DNA of 47,275 nt, from assembly GCA_014376765.1 (NCBI GenBank), contig JACMQX010000066.1, positions 1 to 47,275 on the forward strand, read 5' to 3'. Numbering within the stretch: the stretch's first letter is position 1; every line of letters starts with the position of its first letter. Below, piece by piece: positions 1 to 13,962 of the stretch. The notes beneath the pieces were generated by a model. That model did no database searches. It was not told the DNA's origin and saw nothing but the letters and a program-made list of their open reading frames with translations. This stretch comes from Ramlibacter sp. (lineage in GTDB: Bacteria; Pseudomonadota; Gammaproteobacteria; Burkholderiales; Burkholderiaceae_C). Made by a program: the position numbers and the translations under genes.

Positions 1-1
1 G

Positions 2-1843
2 CAGGCCAAGGCCCAGGAAGAAAAGATTGCCAAGGAACGCCAGGCCAAGGAAGCGTCCACGCGTGTGGCCGAGCTGTCCAAGAACATCAGCGAACTGAGC
101 CGCATCGGCGGCGCATCGAGTGCAGCCGGCACGCCGTCTGCTGGCGCCAGCGCTCCCAAGGGTGGTGTCAACCTGCCAGCAGGATCGATTTCGCCTGCCA
201 GTGCGCCCAAACCCACGGCAGCCGTCGTGGCCGCGCCGGCACCGGTGGTTGTTGCGTCCGCGCCGCGTCCAGCACCGGCGCCCGCTCCTGTTGTAGCAGC
301 TCCGCCTGCAGCGGTCGTAGTTGCCAAGCCGGCCAGTGCACCGGCACCCGCGCCGGTGGCTGCCGCCCCTGCACCTGCTCCAGTACCATCCGTTGCTGCG
401 CCCGCATCGGCCGCATCGGCCGCAGTCGCCCCTGCCGCTGCTGCAGTGGCTGCTTCCTCGCCCGCACCTGCTGCTGCATCATCTGCCAGCGCTGCTGTTG
501 CCAGCGCATCCAGCGGCGCCATGTCGGCGTCCAGCGCGGGCATGGCAGCATCCCCACCTGGCGCCGGCGCATTGGCTGCCGCAAGCAAACCGGCTGTCAA
601 GGCGCCCGTCGCGCCGCCACCGCCGCCGCCCGAGCCGACCATCGTCGAACAGTTGATGGAGAACCCGCTCATTCCTGGGGCGGCAGTCCTGCTTCTGGCA
701 CTGCTCGCCGGGTTTGGCTTCTACCGCGTCCGGCAGCGTCGCCGCTCCACTCAGGTGGACAGTTCTTTCCTTGAGAGCCGGTTGCAGCCCGACTCGTTCT
801 TTGGCGCCAGCGGCGGCCAGCGTATTGATACCAATGAAGGCGGGGCAACGGGCTCGTCGATGGTCTACTCGCCCAGCCAGCTTGATGCCGCAGGCGATGT
901 CGACCCGGTGGCAGAAGCCGACGTGTACCTCGCTTATGGCCGCGACCTGCAGGCCGAAGAAATCCTCAAGGAGGCCATGCGCACCAACCCGTCTCGGGTA
1001 GCGATCCATGGCAAGCTGCTTGAAATCTATGCGAAGCGGCGCGACGGCAAAGGCTTCGAAGTCGTGGCAGCGGAAGCATTTGGGCTGACCCATGGCGACG
1101 GCCCTGAGTGGGAACACATCTGCGAGCTCGGCCGCGAACTGGACCCCTCCAACCCCATGTACCAGCCGGGCGGCCAGCCTGCTCCGCGTCCTGGCGCTGT
1201 GGCGGCCGCAGCTGCGGGTAATGGCTTTGCAACGAGCACCGTTCCGCAGTCCATCCAGCCCGAACTGTCAGAGTTACCGGCGCCTGTTGACCTGGACCTT
1301 GACCTCGATTTTTCGTTGGGCGACGAGCCCGTTGCAACGCCGGCGGCTGCTTCAGCCCCCGTGGCGTCTGAACAGACTGTGGCCATGAAGTCCATCGCCA
1401 CGCCCCCGCCGTCACTGGACATGGACTTTGGCTCGGCAACAGCCGCATTTCAGCCACTGCCCCCGCCCTCGTCGCCGGCATTGACGGAAACCGTAAAACT
1501 GTCGGTGCCAGACATGGCACTGTCGGCCAGCAGCCTGAGTTTCACGCCAGAGCCCGCGCCGGTTGCGGCCGCCAAGCCTGCTCCCGTTGCAGCACCCGCC
1601 GTCGATGCCGGGATGATCGAGTTCGACCTCAGTGCCCTGTCACTGGACCTGGGGCCGACTACTCAGGCGCCTGCGTTGCCTGACGACTCCGACAGCCCGC
1701 TTGAAACCAAGCTCGCCCTGGCGGAAGAATTCCGCGCCATCGGCGACGTGGACGGTGCGCGCGCCCTGGTGCAGGAAGTTGTCGCTGAAGCCTCAGGCAG
1801 TCTCAAAGGCAAGGCCGAGCGCTTCCTTGCGGAGCTCACCTGA
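2..1843 (+). CDS. fimV: FimV-family protein, 3' part
   Basis: FimV is an inner-membrane and periplasmic scaffold for polar assembly of type IV pili and secretion systems. The reading frame is open from the first bases of the window (a charged Ala/Lys/Glu coiled coil), so the N-terminal LysM part lies outside. A long Ala/Pro-rich low-complexity segment follows, then one membrane helix at about 690-745 nt (PLIPGAAVLLLALLAGFGFY) and an Arg-rich cytoplasmic anchor. The cytoplasmic part has the TPR-like segment ADVYLAYGRDLQAEEIL and ends with the FimV C-terminal motif, LALAEEFRAIGDVDGAR and ERFLAEL. The order fimV-truA-trpF is common in Burkholderiales. The GTG at 65 is not the true start. Confidence 0.9.
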   Translation, partial: QAKAQEEKIAKERQAKEASTRVAELSKNISELSRIGGASSAAGTPSAGASAPKGGVNLPAGSISPASAPKPTAAVVAAPAPVVVASAPRPAPAPAPVVAAPPAAVVVAKPASAPAPAPVAAAPAPAPVPSVAAPASAASAAVAPAAAAVAASSPAPAAASSASAAVASASSGAMSASSAGMAASPPGAGALAAASKPAVKAPVAPPPPPPEPTIVEQLMENPLIPGAAVLLLALLAGFGFYRVRQRRRSTQVDSSFLESRLQPDSFFGASGGQRIDTNEGGATGSSMVYSPSQLDAAGDVDPVAEADVYLAYGRDLQAEEILKEAMRTNPSRVAIHGKLLEIYAKRRDGKGFEVVAAEAFGLTHGDGPEWEHICELGRELDPSNPMYQPGGQPAPRPGAVAAAAAGNGFATSTVPQSIQPELSELPAPVDLDLDLDFSLGDEPVATPAAASAPVASEQTVAMKSIATPPPSLDMDFGSATAAFQPLPPPSSPALTETVKLSVPDMALSASSLSFTPEPAPVAAAKPAPVAAPAVDAGMIEFDLSALSLDLGPTTQAPALPDDSDSPLETKLALAEEFRAIGDVDGARALVQEVVAEASGSLKGKAERFLAELT

Positions 1844-1853
1844 TTGCAGGCCT

Positions 1854-1883
1854 GTGCGGGTGACCGGCATGGCCGGCCCGCAC
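1854..1883 (+). terminator. Hairpin after fimV
   Basis: Eleven bases after the fimV stop codon, GTGCGGG (1854-1860) pairs with CCCGCAC (1877-1883) and CCGGC (1864-1868) pairs with GCCGG (1872-1876). This gives a 12-bp stem with a three-base bulge and a three-base loop. No T-tract follows, so it is not a textbook intrinsic terminator. It may weaken read-through into truA or protect the fimV mRNA end. Confidence 0.4.
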
Positions 1884-1948
1884 CCTGTACACCCTGCTCT
1901 ACAACACCCTGAGCTGACTCCTCCAGCTAGCTCAATTAAGTTGCACCC

Positions 1949-2731
1949 ATGAGGTTGGCTCTGGGCGTCACCTACAACGGCCAGCCCTACGAGGGCTGGC
2001 AAAGCCAGGCCTCAGGCTTGACCGTGCAGGACAAGCTTGAAAGCGCACTGTCGAAATTCTCCACGCAAAAAATATCGACGCTGTGCGCCGGCCGCACAGA
2101 CTCTGGCGTGCATGGGCTGATGCAGGTCGTGCACTTTGACACCGAGCTGCAGCGCGACTTGGCCTCCTGGGTGCGCGGGACCAACCGTTACCTTCCCCCC
2201 GACATTGCCATCCAGTGGGCCCGCGAGGTACCCGTCGAATTTCATTCACGGGCAAGTGCTACGGCCAGGCGTTACGCATACATTCTGCTGGAGTCCGCAG
2301 TCCGCCCCAGCGTAGAGGCGGGCCAAGTAGGCTGGTCGTTCCGCCCGCTTGATGGTGCTGCGATGCGCGAAGCTGCCGTCCATCTCGTCGGCGAGCACGA
2401 CTTCACCTCCTTCCGTGCCTCGGCATGCCAGGCCAGGTCGCCCATCAAGACACTGACACGGCTGGATATCCACTCGCGCGGCCTCTATTGGCGTTTCGAG
2501 TTCGAAGCCAATGCCTTTCTTCACCACATGATCCGCAACATCATGGGCAGCCTGATTGCGATAGGCCAGGGCGCGCACCCGCCCGCGTGGATAAAAGAGG
2601 TACTGGCAGCGCGCGACCGCGATTCCGCCTCACCCACCTTTTCACCCGACGGCCTGTATTTCCTCGGCCCGGTTTACGACCCCAAGTGGGGATTGCCCGA
2701 GGCTGCGCCTGCGTATGATTGGGTGCCATGA
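1949..2731 (+). CDS. truA: tRNA pseudouridine(38-40) synthase
   Basis: TruA converts uridines 38-40 of the tRNA anticodon arm to pseudouridine. The protein has 260 residues, a normal length. The catalytic aspartate is Asp51 in AGRTDSGVHG, and the C-terminal half has FLHHMIRNIMGSL, also typical of the family. It starts at ATG 1949, about 105 bases after fimV, with no strong ribosome-binding site. Its stop overlaps the trpF start (ATGA), which suggests translational coupling to the trp genes. Confidence 0.97.
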   Translation: MRLALGVTYNGQPYEGWQSQASGLTVQDKLESALSKFSTQKISTLCAGRTDSGVHGLMQVVHFDTELQRDLASWVRGTNRYLPPDIAIQWAREVPVEFHSRASATARRYAYILLESAVRPSVEAGQVGWSFRPLDGAAMREAAVHLVGEHDFTSFRASACQARSPIKTLTRLDIHSRGLYWRFEFEANAFLHHMIRNIMGSLIAIGQGAHPPAWIKEVLAARDRDSASPTFSPDGLYFLGPVYDPKWGLPEAAPAYDWVP

Positions 2732-3453
2732 CACTGCGCACCCGAATCAAGATCTGCGGCCTGACCCGCGAACAGGACGTTGACGCGGCCGTTGCCGCAG
2801 GGGCCGATGCGGTTGGATTCGTCATGTTTGACGGCAGCCCCCGCTGCGTCAGCCCGGCACGCGCAGCCGAGCTGGCCAGGCGCCTGCCGCCCTTTGTGAC
2901 GCCGGTGCTGTTGTTCGTCAACGAAAGCGCTGCCAACATCGAGGCTGCAGCGGCAGCCATAGGCAACGCCGTCATCCAGTTTCATGGCGACGAGTCACCC
3001 GCCGAGTGCCTGGCTGCCACACACCAGGGCGCCAGCCCCTTCCTGCGCGCCGCGCGAATACCCCTGGATGAAGCAACGCCTTTTGACTTGCTAAAATTCG
3101 CGTCCGATTACTCCAGTGCCCAGGCCATCTTGCTCGACGCCCATGTCGACGGATACGGCGGCGGCGGAAAAGCATTCAATTGGTCACGCATCCCCGCATC
3201 CAGCGAACCGGCAAGCCCCAGCGGGATGGCCGGCGGGCTGCGTCACCTCGTTTTATCTGGTGGACTCACGTCTGCAAATGTGACCGATGGCATCGTGCAG
3301 GTGCGGCCGCGTTGCCAGACGCTTGCCGTTGACGTGAGCTCCGGCGTCGAAGTGGACGCTCCTGGGGGAGGAACCCTCAAGGGCATCAAGGACGCCATCA
3401 AGATCCACCAGTTTGTCGCGGCCGTCCGGGCCGCCGACAGGCTACTTGCCTGA
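2728..3453 (+). CDS. trpF: Phosphoribosylanthranilate isomerase
   Basis: TrpF performs the Amadori rearrangement of phosphoribosylanthranilate in tryptophan synthesis. The (beta/alpha)8 barrel starts with IKICGLTREQD, where Cys10 is the catalytic cysteine. The catalytic aspartate is in LLDAHVDGYGGGGKAF and the phosphate-binding end is LSGGLTSANV and VDVSSGVE. I chose ATG 2728, which overlaps the truA stop by four bases; the TTG at 2719 is less likely. The protein has 241 residues. It is the first gene of a trpF-trpB-trpA group. Confidence 0.96.
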   Translation: MTLRTRIKICGLTREQDVDAAVAAGADAVGFVMFDGSPRCVSPARAAELARRLPPFVTPVLLFVNESAANIEAAAAAIGNAVIQFHGDESPAECLAATHQGASPFLRAARIPLDEATPFDLLKFASDYSSAQAILLDAHVDGYGGGGKAFNWSRIPASSEPASPSGMAGGLRHLVLSGGLTSANVTDGIVQVRPRCQTLAVDVSSGVEVDAPGGGTLKGIKDAIKIHQFVAAVRAADRLLA

Positions 3454-3465
3454 AACGAAAACACC

Positions 3466-4737
3466 ATGTCCCAGTATCTTCAACCCGACCCGACGGGCCA
3501 CTTCGGCAACTATGGCGGCAGCTTCGTCAGTGAAACGCTGACCCACGCCGTCAACGAGTTGCGTGACACCTACGCCAAATACCAGAACGACCCGGAATTC
3601 ATCGCTGAATTCAACTACGAGCTTAAGCACTTCGTGGGCCGGCCCTCGCCGCTTTATCACGCCGCGCGCACCAGCCGCGAACAGGGCGGCGGGCAGATTT
3701 ACCTCAAGCGCGAAGACCTCAACCACACAGGCGCGCACAAGATCAACAACACCATTGGCCAGGCCATGCTGGCGCGCCGCATGGGCAAGCCCCGGGTGAT
3801 TGCAGAAACCGGCGCGGGCCAGCACGGCGTGGCCACCGCCACCATCTGCGCGCGCTACGGCCTGGAATGTGTGGTCTACATGGGCAGCGAAGACGTCAAG
3901 CGCCAAAGCCCTAACGTCTACCGCATGAACCTGCTGGGCGCGACCGTGGTGCCGGTTGAATCCGGCAGCCGCACGCTCAAGGATGCGCTGAATGAAGCCA
4001 TGCGCGATTGGGTGGCCAATGTGGACAACACTTTCTACATCATCGGCACAGTGGCGGGCCCCCACCCGTACCCGATGATGGTGCGGGACTTCCAGAGCGT
4101 CATCGGCAAGGAATGCATCATTCAGATGCCCGAGATGAACGAGGGCCGCCAACCCGATGTGGTGATGGCCTGCGTGGGCGGCGGCAGCAACGCCATGGGG
4201 ATTTTTCACCCCTATATTCCCTTTGAGAACACCCGCCTGATCGGCGTGGAAGCAGCTGGCGAAGGCCTGGACAGCGGGCGCCACTCGGCATCGCTCCAAC
4301 GCGGCAGCCCCGGCGTGCTGCACGGCAACCGCACTTACATCCTGCAGGATGAAGACGGCCAGATCACCGAGACCCACAGCGTGAGTGCGGGCCTGGACTA
4401 CCCCGGCGTGGGCCCGGAGCATGCGTGGCTCAAGGACATCGGCCGGGCCGAGTACGTGGGCATCACCGACAAGGAGGCGCTGGACGCCTTCCATTACCTG
4501 TGCCGGACGGAAGGCATCATCCCTGCCCTCGAATCGAGCCATGCGCTGGCCTATGCCATGAAGCTGGCCCGCACGATGCGCACCGACCAATCCATCCTCG
4601 TGAACCTTTCGGGCCGTGGCGACAAGGACATCGGCACGGTGGCCGACCTTGCAGGCGCGGACTTCTATGACCGGCCCTCGATGCGCGGGCATACCGTCAA
4701 GGGCGGCGTCCAGGGCAGCACGAAGGTGAACGCATGA
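3466..4737 (+). CDS. trpB: Tryptophan synthase beta chain
   Basis: TrpB condenses indole with serine to tryptophan using PLP, in an alpha2-beta2 complex with TrpA. The PLP-binding lysine is Lys92 in [18 protein letters not shown] and the phosphate-binding GGGSNAMG are also present. At 423 residues it has the usual length plus a short C-terminal tail. It starts 12 bases after trpF and its stop overlaps the trpA start by four bases, so the pair is co-translated. Confidence 0.98.
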   Translation: MSQYLQPDPTGHFGNYGGSFVSETLTHAVNELRDTYAKYQNDPEFIAEFNYELKHFVGRPSPLYHAARTSREQGGGQIYLKREDLNHTGAHKINNTIGQAMLARRMGKPRVIAETGAGQHGVATATICARYGLECVVYMGSEDVKRQSPNVYRMNLLGATVVPVESGSRTLKDALNEAMRDWVANVDNTFYIIGTVAGPHPYPMMVRDFQSVIGKECIIQMPEMNEGRQPDVVMACVGGGSNAMGIFHPYIPFENTRLIGVEAAGEGLDSGRHSASLQRGSPGVLHGNRTYILQDEDGQITETHSVSAGLDYPGVGPEHAWLKDIGRAEYVGITDKEALDAFHYLCRTEGIIPALESSHALAYAMKLARTMRTDQSILVNLSGRGDKDIGTVADLAGADFYDRPSMRGHTVKGGVQGSTKVNA

Positions 4738-5543
4738 GCCGCATAGACATCACGCTCGCCAAGCTAAAAACCCAGGGCCGCAAGGCGCTCATCCCCTACG
4801 TCACGGCCGGCTTTCCGTTTGCCGACGTCACGCCCGAACTCATGCACGCCATGGTGGGCGCAGGCGCCGACATCATCGAGCTGGGCGTTCCCTTCAGCGA
4901 CCCGATGGCTGACGGCCCCGTCATCCAGAAGGCCGGCGAAAAAGCCCTGAAGCTGGGCATCGGGACAGTGCAGGTGCTGGACATGGTGCGGGCCTTCCGC
5001 AGCCGGGACGCGTCCACGCCGGTGGTGCTTATGGGCTATGCCAACCCTGTTGAGCGCTACGACCTCAAGCACGGCAAGGACAGCTTCATCAGAGATGCCT
5101 CGCAAGCCGGTGTGGACGGCGTGCTGATCGTCGACTACCCGCCCGAGGAGTGCGAGGACTTTGCCGCCAAGCTCAAGGCGCACCAGATGAATTTGATCTT
5201 TCTGTTGGCCCCCACCTCCACCGAAGAGCGCATGGCGCTGGTGGCGCGCGTGGCCAGCGGCTACGTTTACTACGTCTCGCTCAAGGGCGTGACGGGCGCA
5301 GGCAACCTGGACACCGACGCGGTGGAGGCCATGCTGCCGCGCATCCGCGCCCATGTGAGCATCCCGGTGGGTGTGGGTTTTGGCATCCGCGACGCCGCGA
5401 CCGCCAAGGCTGTGGGCAAGGTGGCAGATGCGGTGGTGATCGGCAGCAAGATCATCCAGCTGATCGAGAACCAGCCTCGCGATGCGGTCGCGGCCACGGC
5501 CGGCGCCTTTGTGGCCGGCATCCGCTCCGCGCTAGACTCTTAG
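4734..5543 (+). CDS. trpA: Tryptophan synthase alpha chain
   Basis: TrpA releases indole from indole-3-glycerol phosphate and channels it to TrpB. The catalytic residues Glu49 ([11 protein letters not shown]) and Asp60 (PMADGPVIQ) are present, and the phosphate site GVGFGIRD is intact. It has 269 residues, a normal length. The start ATG overlaps the trpB stop. accD follows after 17 bases with its own strong ribosome-binding site. Confidence 0.97.
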   Translation: MSRIDITLAKLKTQGRKALIPYVTAGFPFADVTPELMHAMVGAGADIIELGVPFSDPMADGPVIQKAGEKALKLGIGTVQVLDMVRAFRSRDASTPVVLMGYANPVERYDLKHGKDSFIRDASQAGVDGVLIVDYPPEECEDFAAKLKAHQMNLIFLLAPTSTEERMALVARVASGYVYYVSLKGVTGAGNLDTDAVEAMLPRIRAHVSIPVGVGFGIRDAATAKAVGKVADAVVIGSKIIQLIENQPRDAVAATAGAFVAGIRSALDS

Positions 5544-5560
5544 CAATTGAAGGAGACCTC

Positions 5561-6433
5561 ATGTCCTGGCTTGAAAAACTTCTTCCGCCCAAGATCCAGC
5601 AGACCGATCCGGCCGACCGCCGCACGGTGCCTGAAGGTCTGTGGGTCAAGTGCCCCAGCTGCGAAACCGTGCTCTACAAGACCGACCTGGAGCAAAACCA
5701 GAACGTCTGCCCCACCTGCAGCCACCACCACCGTATTGGCGCGCGGGCACGGCTGGACGCCTTTCTGGATGCCGAGGGCCGCTACGAGCTGGGTCAGGAA
5801 GTCATCCCGGTGGATGCGCTCAAGTTCAAGGACAGCCGCAAGTACCCCGAGCGGCTCAAGGAAGCGCTTGAAAACACCGGCGAGACCGACGCGCTGATCG
5901 TCATGGGCGGCGCGGTGCACAGCATCAGCATCGTGGCGGCCTGCTTTGAATTTGACTTCATGGGCGGCAGCATGGGCAGTGTGGTCGGCGAGCGCTTTGT
6001 GCGCGGTGTGCATGCGGCCATCGAGCAGAAGGTGCCCTTTGTCTGTTTCACAGCCACTGGTGGCGCGCGCATGCAGGAAGGCTTGCTCAGCCTGATGCAG
6101 ATGGCCAAGACCAACGCCGCACTGACCCGTCTGGCCAAGAAGGGCCTGCCCTACGTCAGCGTGCTGACCGACCCGACCATGGGGGGCGTGAGCGCCGGCT
6201 TTGCGTTTGTGGGTGATGTGGTGATTGCCGAGCCCAAGGCGTTAATCGGCTTTGCCGGGCCGCGCGTCATTGAATCCACAGTGCGCGTGACCTTGCCCGA
6301 AGGCTTCCAGCGCGCTGAATTCCTGCAGCAAAAAGGCGCAATAGATTTCATCTGCGACCGCAGGGAGTTGCGCAGGGCGGTGGCCAACACGCTGGCCATG
6401 CTGCTGCGCCAACCCGCTGACGCAGTCAGCTGA
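5561..6433 (+). CDS. accD: Acetyl-CoA carboxylase carboxyltransferase beta subunit
   Basis: AccD with AccA transfers the carboxyl group from biotin to acetyl-CoA, giving malonyl-CoA. The N-terminal zinc ribbon has Cys31, Cys34, Cys50 and Cys53 (CPSC and CPTC). The crotonase-like core has [14 protein letters not shown] and [14 protein letters not shown] 5561 is chosen because AAGGAG stands at 5549-5554; a longer open frame upstream overlaps trpA and is not real. The product has 290 residues. The trp-accD order is conserved in beta- and gammaproteobacteria, so its nearness to the acyl cassette further on need not mean a link. Confidence 0.97.
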   Translation: MSWLEKLLPPKIQQTDPADRRTVPEGLWVKCPSCETVLYKTDLEQNQNVCPTCSHHHRIGARARLDAFLDAEGRYELGQEVIPVDALKFKDSRKYPERLKEALENTGETDALIVMGGAVHSISIVAACFEFDFMGGSMGSVVGERFVRGVHAAIEQKVPFVCFTATGGARMQEGLLSLMQMAKTNAALTRLAKKGLPYVSVLTDPTMGGVSAGFAFVGDVVIAEPKALIGFAGPRVIESTVRVTLPEGFQRAEFLQQKGAIDFICDRRELRRAVANTLAMLLRQPADAVS

Positions 6434-6441
6434 ACGCCTCT

Positions 6442-6990
6442 TTATCGCAGGACAAGCGCCTGCAGATGCCCCAAAATAATCGCCGCCACCTGCAGCAGCA
6501 CCAGCAGCGCCAGCGGCGACAGGTCAATGCCGCCGACCAGCGGCAGCATGCGGCGCAGCGGCCGCAGCAGGGGGGCGCACAGCCTGTCGATCACGTCAAA
6601 AAGGGGTGAGCCGCCCTGGATCCAGGACAGGATGGCGTAGACGATCATGAGGCCGGTCATGGATGAAATCACCAGCCGCAGCACGCCAAACACCGCCAGC
6701 ACGGGAAGCGTCATCAGGGAAACCCCGCCGCCTGCCATCAGCCACAGCATGCCGAACTGCGCCAGCTCCAGCAGGAACACCGCCACCAGGCTTGCCAGAT
6801 CCACCCGGCCTGCCGCAGGAATCACGCGCCGCAGGGGCAACACCAGCCAGTCGGACAGCGCAAACACGACGCGCCCGACCGGGTTGGCAAACGAGACCCG
6901 CTGATACTGCATGTACAGACGCAGCAGGCAGGCGCCGCCCAGCAAGCCGGTGAAAACGTCAAGCAGGAAGGCAATGATTTGGTAGAGCAT
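6442..6990 (-). CDS. YggT family membrane protein
   Basis: This is a 182-residue integral membrane protein with two YGGT repeats, each a pair of hydrophobic helices around a conserved segment (RLYMQYQRVSFANPVGR in the first, ILSWIQGGSPLFDVIDRLCAPLLRPLRR in the second). The family occurs in proteobacteria and plants and is loosely tied to membrane protein or division functions; no reaction is known. It converges on accD with an eight-base gap. It diverges from the LON-domain gene, and the 52 bases between them must hold both promoters. Confidence 0.88.
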   Translation of the reverse strand: MLYQIIAFLLDVFTGLLGGACLLRLYMQYQRVSFANPVGRVVFALSDWLVLPLRRVIPAAGRVDLASLVAVFLLELAQFGMLWLMAGGGVSLMTLPVLAVFGVLRLVISSMTGLMIVYAILSWIQGGSPLFDVIDRLCAPLLRPLRRMLPLVGGIDLSPLALLVLLQVAAIILGHLQALVLR

Positions 6991-7042
6991 GTGCAGAGGA
7001 AAGGCTGGTCGTGGGATGATAACGGTGAGGCAAAAAACACTT

Positions 7043-7678
7043 ATGTCCCAAGCCCTTACGCTCTCCTCGCTGCCGCTGTTTCCACTGGGCAGTGTGCTAT
7101 TTCCCGGCGGCCTGCTGCCGCTGCGTATTTTTGAGGTCCGCTACCTCGACATGATCGCCAAATGCCACAAGGCCGGCGCGCCATTTGGCGTGGTCTCTCT
7201 CACCCAGGGCGCAGAGGTCAGGGTGGCAGGGGCCGGTAGTGAAGCGTTCAACAGCGTGGGCACACTGGCGATCATCGAGAGTTTTGAGGTCCCCTGGCCT
7301 GGCCTCATGTCCATCCAGTGCACGGGTGCCCAGCGCTTTCGCATCACCGCGCGCGAGAAGCTGCTTCATGGCCTGTGGGTGGCTGATGTGGAGCGAATGG
7401 ACATGGACATGGTGGTGCCCGTACCGTCAGACCTGAAGGGCACCGCCGATGCACTGCGCAAAGTCATCGCCACACTGCAGCTGCGCGCGGGGCCCGATGA
7501 ATCATTGCCGTTGCAGGAGCCCTGGCAATTTGACGACTGCGGCTGGGTCGCCAACCGCTGGTGCGAGCTGCTGCCTTTGCAGCTTGAGCTCAAGCAACGC
7601 CTGATGGAGCTGGACAATCCGCTGGTGCGGCTTGAACTGGTGAGCGATGTGTTGCTGCGCACTGGCATTTCCAGCTGA
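7043..7678 (+). CDS. LON peptidase substrate-binding domain protein
   Basis: This 211-residue protein matches the stand-alone LON N-terminal domain family: LPLFPLGSVLFPGGLLPLRIFEVRYLDM is the hallmark start, followed by FGVVSLTQGAEV. It lacks the AAA+ and protease domains of Lon. The role is unknown and substrate recognition is only inferred from the domain name. I chose ATG 7043 because the LPLFPLG motif normally lies near the N-terminus; ATG 7016 is possible. It is the last ordinary gene before the glycan island. Confidence 0.85.
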   Translation: MSQALTLSSLPLFPLGSVLFPGGLLPLRIFEVRYLDMIAKCHKAGAPFGVVSLTQGAEVRVAGAGSEAFNSVGTLAIIESFEVPWPGLMSIQCTGAQRFRITAREKLLHGLWVADVERMDMDMVVPVPSDLKGTADALRKVIATLQLRAGPDESLPLQEPWQFDDCGWVANRWCELLPLQLELKQRLMELDNPLVRLELVSDVLLRTGISS

Positions 7679-7922
7679 GCGTCATGGCACTGACTCCAGC
7701 GTTGGTGCAGGCGCCAGGCACAACCGGAGCAACAGGCAGAGCTTTGGGGTCAGATCGAATTCGGCAGCAGCGCCTGCGGCCACACTCACCGCTCACCGCA
7801 GATTGCAAAAATTACGCTTGCAACCGCGCGACAGCGCGGCACCAGTATTCAGCGCCGAAGGCGTTGCTGTTGAGAAGCTGGACGCTTGAGGCAGTGCCAT
7901 GGCGCTCCAACCCCAAAGCTCT
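7679..7922. repeat. Compound inverted-repeat region at island edge
   Basis: The non-coding stretch 7679-7973 lies between the LON-domain gene and the minus-strand dehydratase gene. It contains three inverted pairs. 7679-7702 pairs with 7882-7905 (21 of 24 bases match), 7738-7750 with 7910-7922 (13 of 13), and 7765-7780 with 7854-7869 (14 of 16). The right-hand order is permuted, so they cannot all form one hairpin. A perfect six-base stem with a GACA loop sits at 7824-7839. The region may be a mobile-element remnant or regulatory RNA end. No open frame here looks like a gene. Confidence 0.55.
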
Positions 7923-7973
7923 ACTGCACGCTCCGGGTGAACGGGCGCCGCACCACAAGCTAGAACCACGCTG

Positions 7974-12128
<4,155 letters not shown>

Positions 12129-12154
12129 ACCGGCCTGGCCCGCGCAACCGCACC

Positions 12155-12856
12155 ATGAAAGTTGCCATCATCCCGGCCAGAGGTGGCAGCAAGCGCATCC
12201 CGCGCAAGAACATCCGCCTGTTTGCCGGCCAGCCAGTCATAAATTACCCGATCAAGGCGGCCTTGGCCAGCGGCTGCTTTGACGAGGTGATCGTCTCGAC
12301 CGACGACCCGGAAATCGCTGAGACGGCGCGCGCCGCAGGTGCCAGCGTCCCCTTCACCCGCCCGCCAGAACTGGCGGACGACCACACCGTGTTGGCCGAT
12401 GTGGTGGCCCATGCCCTTGGTTGGTATGACGCGCGCGGCCACGCCGTGAGTCAGGCCTGCTGCGTCTTTGCGACGGCGCCCTTTATCACCCCGGCCGGCC
12501 TGCGCGCCGGCCTTGACGCGCTGAACAGCCAGGGCCGCAGCTTCGCGCTGTCCATCACATCCTTTCCCTTCCCCGTGCAGCGCGCCATCCGCATGGCGCC
12601 GGGCGGCAGCATCGACGCCATGTACCCCGAGCACCGCCTGACCCGCTCGCAAGATCTGGAGCCGGGCTGGCATGACGCGGGCCAGTTCTGCTGGGGCACG
12701 CGCCAGGCCTTTTTAGACCGGCTGCCGGTATTCGCCCCCCACACCGCCGGCGTGGCCCTGCCGCGCCACCTGGTGCAAGACCTGGACACGCTGGAAGACT
12801 GGCACCGGGCCGAGCTGATGTATGAGGTGCTGCGGCAAACGGGTGAACTGCCGTGA
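12155..12856 (+). CDS. pseF: Pseudaminic acid cytidylyltransferase
   Basis: PseF activates the finished nonulosonic acid as its CMP sugar, the donor for glycosyltransferases. The nucleotidyltransferase signature IIPARGGSKRIPRKNI is at the N-terminus, IVSTDDPEIAE follows, and QDLDTLEDWHRAELMY near the end is typical of PseF and NeuA. It has 233 residues, the normal length. It starts 26 bases after pseC and overlaps pseG by four bases (GTGA). Confidence 0.93.
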   Translation: MKVAIIPARGGSKRIPRKNIRLFAGQPVINYPIKAALASGCFDEVIVSTDDPEIAETARAAGASVPFTRPPELADDHTVLADVVAHALGWYDARGHAVSQACCVFATAPFITPAGLRAGLDALNSQGRSFALSITSFPFPVQRAIRMAPGGSIDAMYPEHRLTRSQDLEPGWHDAGQFCWGTRQAFLDRLPVFAPHTAGVALPRHLVQDLDTLEDWHRAELMYEVLRQTGELP

Positions 12857-13923
12857 TCACCGCACAGCGCTGGGCTGTGCGCGCGGACTCGTCGCTGCAC
12901 ATGGGCGCCGGCCATCTCATGCGCTGCCTGACCCTGGCCCGGCAGGCCCGCGCACGCGGCGCAGCGGTGGAGTTCATCTGCGCTGATCTGCCCGGCAACC
13001 TGTCTGCACTCGTGACGCAACAGGGCTTTGGCCTGCACCTGGTGCGCGGCCCTGAAGGCGGCGCGGGGCCAGCATTGTTTGACGGGGCCGCCGATGCATT
13101 GCAGACACTGGCTGTGGCCGGGTCACGCCCCTGGGACTGGCTGGTGGCGGACCATTACGACATAGATGCAGGCTGGGAAACTGCCCTGCGCCCGATGGCA
13201 CGCCACCTCCTCGTGATCGACGACCTGGCCAACCGCCAGCACGACTGCGACGTCCTGCTCGACCAGAACTACTACCCTGGCCTTGAGCACCGCTACGACG
13301 GGCTGCTTCCACCTGCATGCCGCAAGCTGCTCGGTCCGCGCTTTCTGCTGCTGCGCCCTGAATTCACCGAGGCCCGCGCCCGCCTGGCGCGCAGCACGGG
13401 CCCCGTGCGGCGCATCCTGATCAACTTCGGCGGCACCGACGAGGCCAACGTCACCGGCCTGGCGCTGGACGCGATGGCCCTGCTGGCACGGCCCGAGATT
13501 GCACTCGATGTCGTCATGGGCGCCACCACCCCGCACCGCGCCCAGGCCGAAGCCCGCGTGGCTGCCCTGCCTGATTGCTGCCTGCATGTGCAGACCTCCC
13601 GCATGGCGGAGCTCATCGCCAGCGCCGACCTGGCCATTGGCGCCTGCGGCTCCAGCACCTGGGAGCGCTGCTGCCTGGGGCTGCCGACGCTGGCCCTGGT
13701 GCTTGCAGACAACCAGCGGCAGGGGGCGGCAGCGCTGCATGCGGCAGGTATCATCTTCAACCTGGGTGAAGCGCAGGCCCTGACGCCTGCCGCACTGGCA
13801 GCCGCCACCGCAGGCCTGATCGCCGACAAGGCCGCCCGGCAGGCCCTCTCAGAGCGCTCGCTGGCCCTGGGCGCGGGCACCGGGCCCGACCTGATGGCCC
13901 TGCTGGCGGAGGCACACACCTGA
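12853..13923 (+). CDS. pseG: UDP-2,4-diacetamido-2,4,6-trideoxy-beta-L-altrose hydrolase
   Basis: PseG removes UDP from the diacetamido sugar before condensation with phosphoenolpyruvate. It is a GT-B-fold, MurG-like hydrolase: GAGHLMRCLTLA near the N-terminus carries the catalytic histidine, ILINFGGTDEAN is the central hinge segment, and ADLAIGACGSSTWERCCLGLP is the nucleotide-binding region. The start is GTG 12853, overlapping pseF. It has 356 residues. In some bacteria pseG is fused to pseH; here they are separate but adjacent. Confidence 0.92.
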   Translation: MITAQRWAVRADSSLHMGAGHLMRCLTLARQARARGAAVEFICADLPGNLSALVTQQGFGLHLVRGPEGGAGPALFDGAADALQTLAVAGSRPWDWLVADHYDIDAGWETALRPMARHLLVIDDLANRQHDCDVLLDQNYYPGLEHRYDGLLPPACRKLLGPRFLLLRPEFTEARARLARSTGPVRRILINFGGTDEANVTGLALDAMALLARPEIALDVVMGATTPHRAQAEARVAALPDCCLHVQTSRMAELIASADLAIGACGSSTWERCCLGLPTLALVLADNQRQGAAALHAAGIIFNLGEAQALTPAALAAATAGLIADKAARQALSERSLALGAGTGPDLMALLAEAHT

Positions 13924-13962
13924 TGAACGCCCTTTGACACAAGATGCATGAGGACAAGCAGC

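Noticed and set aside
168..656. Long open frames on both strands across the fimV Ala/Pro region
   Set aside because: They come from high-GC, repetitive coding sequence; the products are Arg/Pro-rich and match nothing, while the fimV frame is continuous.
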